Shown here piece by piece: positions 5,672 to 8,190 of a stretch of DNA of 8,190 bases. The stretch covers positions 1 to 8,190 of the forward strand of contig JAGARY010000092.1 of assembly GCA_017622055.1 (NCBI GenBank), written 5' to 3'. Position numbers and translations under genes: made by a program. Numbering within the stretch: position 1 is the first letter of the stretch; each line of letters opens with the position of its first letter. The stretch is from Treponema sp. GTDB lineage: Bacteria; Spirochaetota; Spirochaetia; Treponematales; Treponemataceae. The notes under the pieces are model-generated. The model did no database searches. It was not told the DNA's origin and saw only the letters and a list, made by a program, of their open reading frames with translations.

Positions 5672-6937
5672 ATGAATCATGATATTCTTAAAGAAGTTAT
5701 TTTTGACCAACATGAAATAATAAAAAAAACAAAAATTGTTCCTCGTGATTATGATTTTGATTTAAATGCAAATTATGTTCTTATTGGATTACGTCGAGCT
5801 GGAAAATCAACATTGCTATATAAAATTGTAAAAGATCTTGTTGAAAAAGGAATTGAATGGAATCAAATTATTTACATAAATTTTGAAGATGAACGTCTTG
5901 CAGAATTTTCACTAAATGATTTTAATGATTTACTTTCTGTGCAAGCAGAATTGACTGATAAAATAGGATATTTCTTTTTGGATGAAGTTCAGAATATTGA
6001 AGGTTGGGAAAAATTTGCCCGCCGTATGGCAGATTCAAAAGAACACACATTTATTACAGGAAGCAACGCAAACATGCTTTCCCAAGAAATTGAAAATCGT
6101 TTGGGTGGAAGATATTTAACAAAATATATTACACCATATAATTTTACAGAATTTCTTACTGCAAAACAAATTGATTTTTCTGATAAATCAATTTTTGGAA
6201 CAAAAGAAAGTGGAAAAATCAAAAGGGAATTTTCTGAATATTTTTATTTTGGAGGATTTCCAGAAACTTTGAATTATCAAAATAAGCGAGAATATGTTTC
6301 TAGCATATATCAAAAAGTTTTGTTGGGGGATATTGCCGCTAGAAATGGAATAAGAAATCCTAATGGATTGCAACTTTTAATGAAAAAAATTGCAGAATCT
6401 GTAAAAGATGAAATCTCTTATTCAAAATTACATAATATTTTAAAAACAATTGGTGTAAAAATAAGCAAAGATATTGTTATAGATTATATTGGCTATGCAA
6501 AACAATCTTTTTTGATTTTTACAATTAAAAATTATTTTTCAAAATTTGTAGAAAAAGAAACAACACCAAAATATTATTTTAACGACAATGGCTTATTAAA
6601 TCTTTTTTTGAATAAAGAAGAACCTCGTTTGTTAGAAAATCTTGTGGCAATAAATTTGTGGAATAATTATAAAGGCAATGTATATTATTTAAAATCTAAA
6701 AATCTAGATGTGGACTTTTTTATAGAAGAAACTGGCATTGCAATTCAAGTAGCATATTCCATTACAAATATTTCTGATGATAGAGAAACAAAATCTCTTG
6801 TAGAAACTGCCAAAACTCTAAAAGAAGCAAAGGAATTTGTAATAATCACCTACGAAGAAGAAAAGGAACTAAACATCGACGGTGTAAAAATCCAAGTGAT
6901 TCCAGTTTGGAAATGGCTGTTGAAAATTCAGAATTAA
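5672..6937 (+). CDS. AAA ATPase with DUF4143 C-terminal domain
   Basis: A 421-residue protein of the AAA_14/DUF4143 type, a very common but functionally uncharacterised bacterial and archaeal family. In order it shows Walker A GLRRAGKST (39-47), Walker B YFFLDE (100-105), sensor TGSN (129-132), the family's LGGRY (144-148) and GGFPE (194-198). A winged-helix-like segment spans about 232-285. The C-terminal domain has E322 (ENLVA), DVDFF (346-350) and IQV (358-360), a degenerate PD-(D/E)XK nuclease-like layout with Gln where the catalytic Glu would be. It appears intact and soluble. The ATG has GAGG (5663-5666) five bases upstream. Transcription is probably repressed through three upstream palindromes; the protein's own winged helix is a candidate regulator. 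The last codons and the stop fall in an AATTCAGAATTAAG repeat, so the native C-terminus may have been altered. It could be an accessory or horizontally mobile gene. Confidence 0.92.
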   Translation: MNHDILKEVIFDQHEIIKKTKIVPRDYDFDLNANYVLIGLRRAGKSTLLYKIVKDLVEKGIEWNQIIYINFEDERLAEFSLNDFNDLLSVQAELTDKIGYFFLDEVQNIEGWEKFARRMADSKEHTFITGSNANMLSQEIENRLGGRYLTKYITPYNFTEFLTAKQIDFSDKSIFGTKESGKIKREFSEYFYFGGFPETLNYQNKREYVSSIYQKVLLGDIAARNGIRNPNGLQLLMKKIAESVKDEISYSKLHNILKTIGVKISKDIVIDYIGYAKQSFLIFTIKNYFSKFVEKETTPKYYFNDNGLLNLFLNKEEPRLLENLVAINLWNNYKGNVYYLKSKNLDVDFFIEETGIAIQVAYSITNISDDRETKSLVETAKTLKEAKEFVIITYEEEKELNIDGVKIQVIPVWKWLLKIQN

Positions 6938-6961
6938 GAATGCAGAATTAAGAATTAAGAA
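6925..6961. repeat. AGAATTAAGAAT-type repeat at the ATPase 3' end
   Basis: Tandem imperfect copies of AGAATTAAGAA overlap the last codons and TAA stop of the ATPase gene. They are roughly inverted relative to the TTCTTCATTCATAATTC tail at 7068-7097, so together they bracket the 6938-7116 spacer. Apart from repeats and the next promoter I see no gene in that spacer. Confidence 0.6.
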
Positions 6962-7033
6962 AAAATTTTTTTTCACATTAAAGAATTTTTGCTTAGAGAA
7001 TTTTGGAAAACCAATGTTTGAGAGTACGATTTC

Positions 7034-7097
7034 TAGATTGTTTCGTGTTGCTTGCAATGACGAATAATTCTTCATTCATAATTCATAATTCTTCATT
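7034..7097. repeat. Dispersed intergenic repeat, copy C (degenerate)
   Basis: AGATTGTTTCGTGTTGCTTG followed by CAATGACG is a decayed form of the copy A core (ATTGCCACGTCGC...CGCAATGAC). It is followed by the same TTCTTCATTCATAATTCATA tail as copy A. Confidence 0.6.
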
Positions 7098-7110
7098 ATT
7101 ATGCTATACT
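7082..7110 (+). promoter_or_regulatory. rdgB promoter with extended -10, apparently leaderless
   Basis: TTCATA (7082-7087), a 17-bp spacer and an extended -10, TGCTATACT (TATACT at 7105-7110), precede the ATG at 7117 by only six bases (TTTTTT). No ribosome-binding site is present. The -35 bases come from the repeat tail. Confidence 0.62.
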
Positions 7111-7116
7111 TTTTTT

Positions 7117-7749
7117 ATGAAATTACTTTACGGAACAACGAATCTTGCAAAACTTGAATCTATGAAGCGAGTAACAAAGATTTTGGGATTGGAAATTTTT
7201 GGTTTAAATGAATTAAAAGAAATGCCTGAATTTGCTAATGTTGAGCTTCCAGAAATTGATGAAACTGGTTCAAATCCTTTGGAAAATGCAACTTTAAAAG
7301 CTAAAGCGTATTTTAACACTTTGAAGATTCCTGTTTTTTCTTGTGATAGCGGACTTTATTTTGATGAAGTTGATGAAAAAAATCAGCCGGGAACTCATGT
7401 ACGTCGTGTAAATGGAAAGGAACTTTCTGATTTACAAATGATTGAACATTACGGAAATCTTGCAAAATCTTATGGCGGCCGTTTGACTGCAAAATACAAA
7501 AATGCAATTTGTCTTGTGTTAGATGAAAAAACTGTTTTTTCTAGAATGGATTCTTCCCTAGAAATTGAACCATTTTATCTTGTAAGTAAACCTCACCCAA
7601 AAATTGTTCCTGGGTTTCCCCTTGATGCACTTTCTATTCAAATTGAATCTGGAAAATATTTTCAAGATTTGGAGCACAATCTTGCGGTTGATAAAAATGC
7701 TGTAGAAAACGGATTTGCAAAATTCTTTAGAGATGTGTTAAAAATTTAA
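7117..7749 (+). CDS. rdgB: Non-canonical purine NTP pyrophosphatase (Ham1/RdgB family)
   Basis: Members of this family hydrolyse dITP, ITP and XTP to the monophosphates and pyrophosphate, keeping deaminated purines out of DNA and RNA. The 210 residues show the N-terminal substrate loop YGTTNLAK (5-12), ETG (49-51), LENATLKAKAY (55-65) and SCDSGLYF (75-82), the family's central signature. Instead of the usual GVYSAR loop it has PGTHVRRVNGKELSD (91-105), and the C-terminal third diverges from E. coli RdgB. It therefore belongs to a side branch, and its substrate range should not be assumed. I chose ATG 7117 because the family's N-terminal strand begins there and a promoter sits directly before it; the in-frame ATG at 7003 would add residues encoded by repeat DNA. 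It is monocistronic and ends before a GC-rich hairpin region. Confidence 0.87.
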   Translation: MKLLYGTTNLAKLESMKRVTKILGLEIFGLNELKEMPEFANVELPEIDETGSNPLENATLKAKAYFNTLKIPVFSCDSGLYFDEVDEKNQPGTHVRRVNGKELSDLQMIEHYGNLAKSYGGRLTAKYKNAICLVLDEKTVFSRMDSSLEIEPFYLVSKPHPKIVPGFPLDALSIQIESGKYFQDLEHNLAVDKNAVENGFAKFFRDVLKI

Positions 7750-7770
7750 TTTTGTGTTGTTTTGAAAGAA

Positions 7771-7945
7771 ATGGGGCAGGGCTATGGAGCTGTGCCGAAG
7801 GCAGCCACCCTGCAGTTTTTGTTTACAAAAACTGAGCAACCGTTCAGGTTGCGGCAGGGGGCCGAGGGGAACCGAGCAGCGGAACAGCCCGGTTTTTACA
7901 GATTTTGGGATTTTCCCAAAATCTGTAAAAAGCCCTCCAGAAAAA
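7771..7945. repeat. GC-rich multi-hairpin intergenic element
   Basis: This island is clearly richer in G and C than its flanks and is packed with inverted repeats. They are GCAGGG/CCCTGC (7776-7781/7808-7813) enclosing TGCC-GAA-GGCA; CAGTTTTTGT/ACAAAAACTG (7813-7822/7825-7834); GCAACC/GGTTGC (7836-7841/7847-7852); CGGC/GCCG (7852-7855/7861-7864); and the 18-bp hairpin listed separately. It lies between convergent genes. It could be a mobile palindromic repeat, a structured RNA or a complex terminator. A 66-codon frame through it looks spurious. Confidence 0.6.
7893..7931. terminator. 18-bp perfect hairpin, possible bidirectional terminator
   Basis: TTTTTACAGATTTTGGGA (7893-7910) pairs perfectly with 7914-7931 around a TTT loop. 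It sits between the ends of rdgB and the downstream - strand gene. No T-run follows on either strand outside the stem, so simple intrinsic termination is only one reading. Confidence 0.5.
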
Positions 7946-7958
7946 TATCAGTAAAAAT

Positions 7959-8190
7959 CTAAAGCTTTACGATTGCGTAAGAAGTTCCTGGAACAAAAAC
8001 GAATTGATTATTATTTTCGCTAGTGGAGATTTTTGTTTCTGGGCAATTTGTGCAAAGAAGTTTAGGGCTGGCTGTGGTTGCGGAAAGGGGAACTTTGCAT
8101 TCTTGATTTTTTGGATTTATTATTACAAGAATTTTTTCACCAGTTTGATTTTGTGCTTCTGGAGATTTTGAAATTCGTTCATAAACAAAA
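7959..8190 (-). CDS. C-terminal 76 residues of a probable GH13 (alpha-amylase-like) enzyme, partial
   Basis: An open - strand frame enters from the right edge and ends at TAG 7959-7961. It begins FVYERISKSPEAQ. The segment EKILVIINPKNQECKVPL resembles the first strands of the C-terminal beta-sandwich that closes GH13 alpha-amylase-type enzymes (the common vlvviNp pattern), and the end, FVFVPGTSYAIVKL, fits that domain's last strands. The catalytic barrel, and with it the substrate, is outside the window. The two cysteines in LCTNCP are unremarkable. That it is coding is clear from length and composition; the family call rests on a short pattern and is moderate. Confidence 0.55.
   Translation of the reverse strand, partial: FVYERISKSPEAQNQTGEKILVIINPKNQECKVPLSATTASPKLLCTNCPETKISTSENNNQFVFVPGTSYAIVKL

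Noticed and set aside
5444..5713. 89-codon - strand frame across the palindromes
   Set aside because: Its residues are the translated palindromes (YCRVYST repeated) and it overlaps the GNAT and ATPase genes. Not a protein.
7003..7116. Upstream in-frame ATG for rdgB
   Set aside because: The extra residues would come from repeat DNA and do not belong to the family, and the promoter lies inside them.
7762..7962. 66-codon + strand frame through the GC-rich region
   Set aside because: No ribosome-binding site. It is translated from hairpins, and its end overlaps the tail of the - strand gene. Probably spurious.

Overview
This is an AT-rich bacterial chromosomal window with Shine-Dalgarno and sigma70-type promoter signals. 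A BspA-type leucine-rich-repeat fragment, a short CstA carrier, a tandem-ACT/metallo-beta-lactamase protein, a DUF4143 ATPase and abundant small intergenic repeats together suggest a host-associated spirochaete such as Treponema. That placement is inference from gene content and style; no rRNA or other phylogenetic marker is present.

Layout. At the left edge a + strand LRR fragment (1 to about 108) runs head-on into a - strand DJ-1/PfpI gene whose last conserved block is missing, so the two look joined by a rearrangement or an assembly chimera. A repeat-rich spacer follows (about 600-867). Next come two - strand genes. The first is an ACT-ACT-MBL protein interrupted by an in-frame TAA at 1000-1002, with 43 further in-frame codons, including the expected CPGHG motif, still readable down to 868. 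The second is a DUF3788-like/DUF3795-like cysteine-rich protein. A divergent promoter region (3102-3312) then leads into + strand cstA, a probable pyruvate or peptide carrier and the best-formed gene here. A strong hairpin terminator separates cstA from a convergent GNAT acetyltransferase.

The divergent region 5509-5671 between the GNAT gene and a + strand AAA/DUF4143 ATPase carries three 18-bp palindromes at 32-33 bp spacing. The first sits on the -10 box of a near-consensus promoter. This is the clearest regulatory signal in the window. The ATPase gene ends inside a second repeat block, which also contributes promoter bases to the next gene, an apparently leaderless Ham1/RdgB-family NTP pyrophosphatase. 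A GC-rich array of hairpins (about 7771-7945) then separates that gene from the C-terminal end of a - strand gene that is probably a GH13 (alpha-amylase-like) enzyme.

The genes do not form one pathway. They are mostly single-gene units with their own promoters: carbon-starvation transport, nucleotide-pool cleaning, stress and accessory functions. The noteworthy points are the operator array, two probably disrupted genes, two apparently leaderless genes and a dispersed repeat family.
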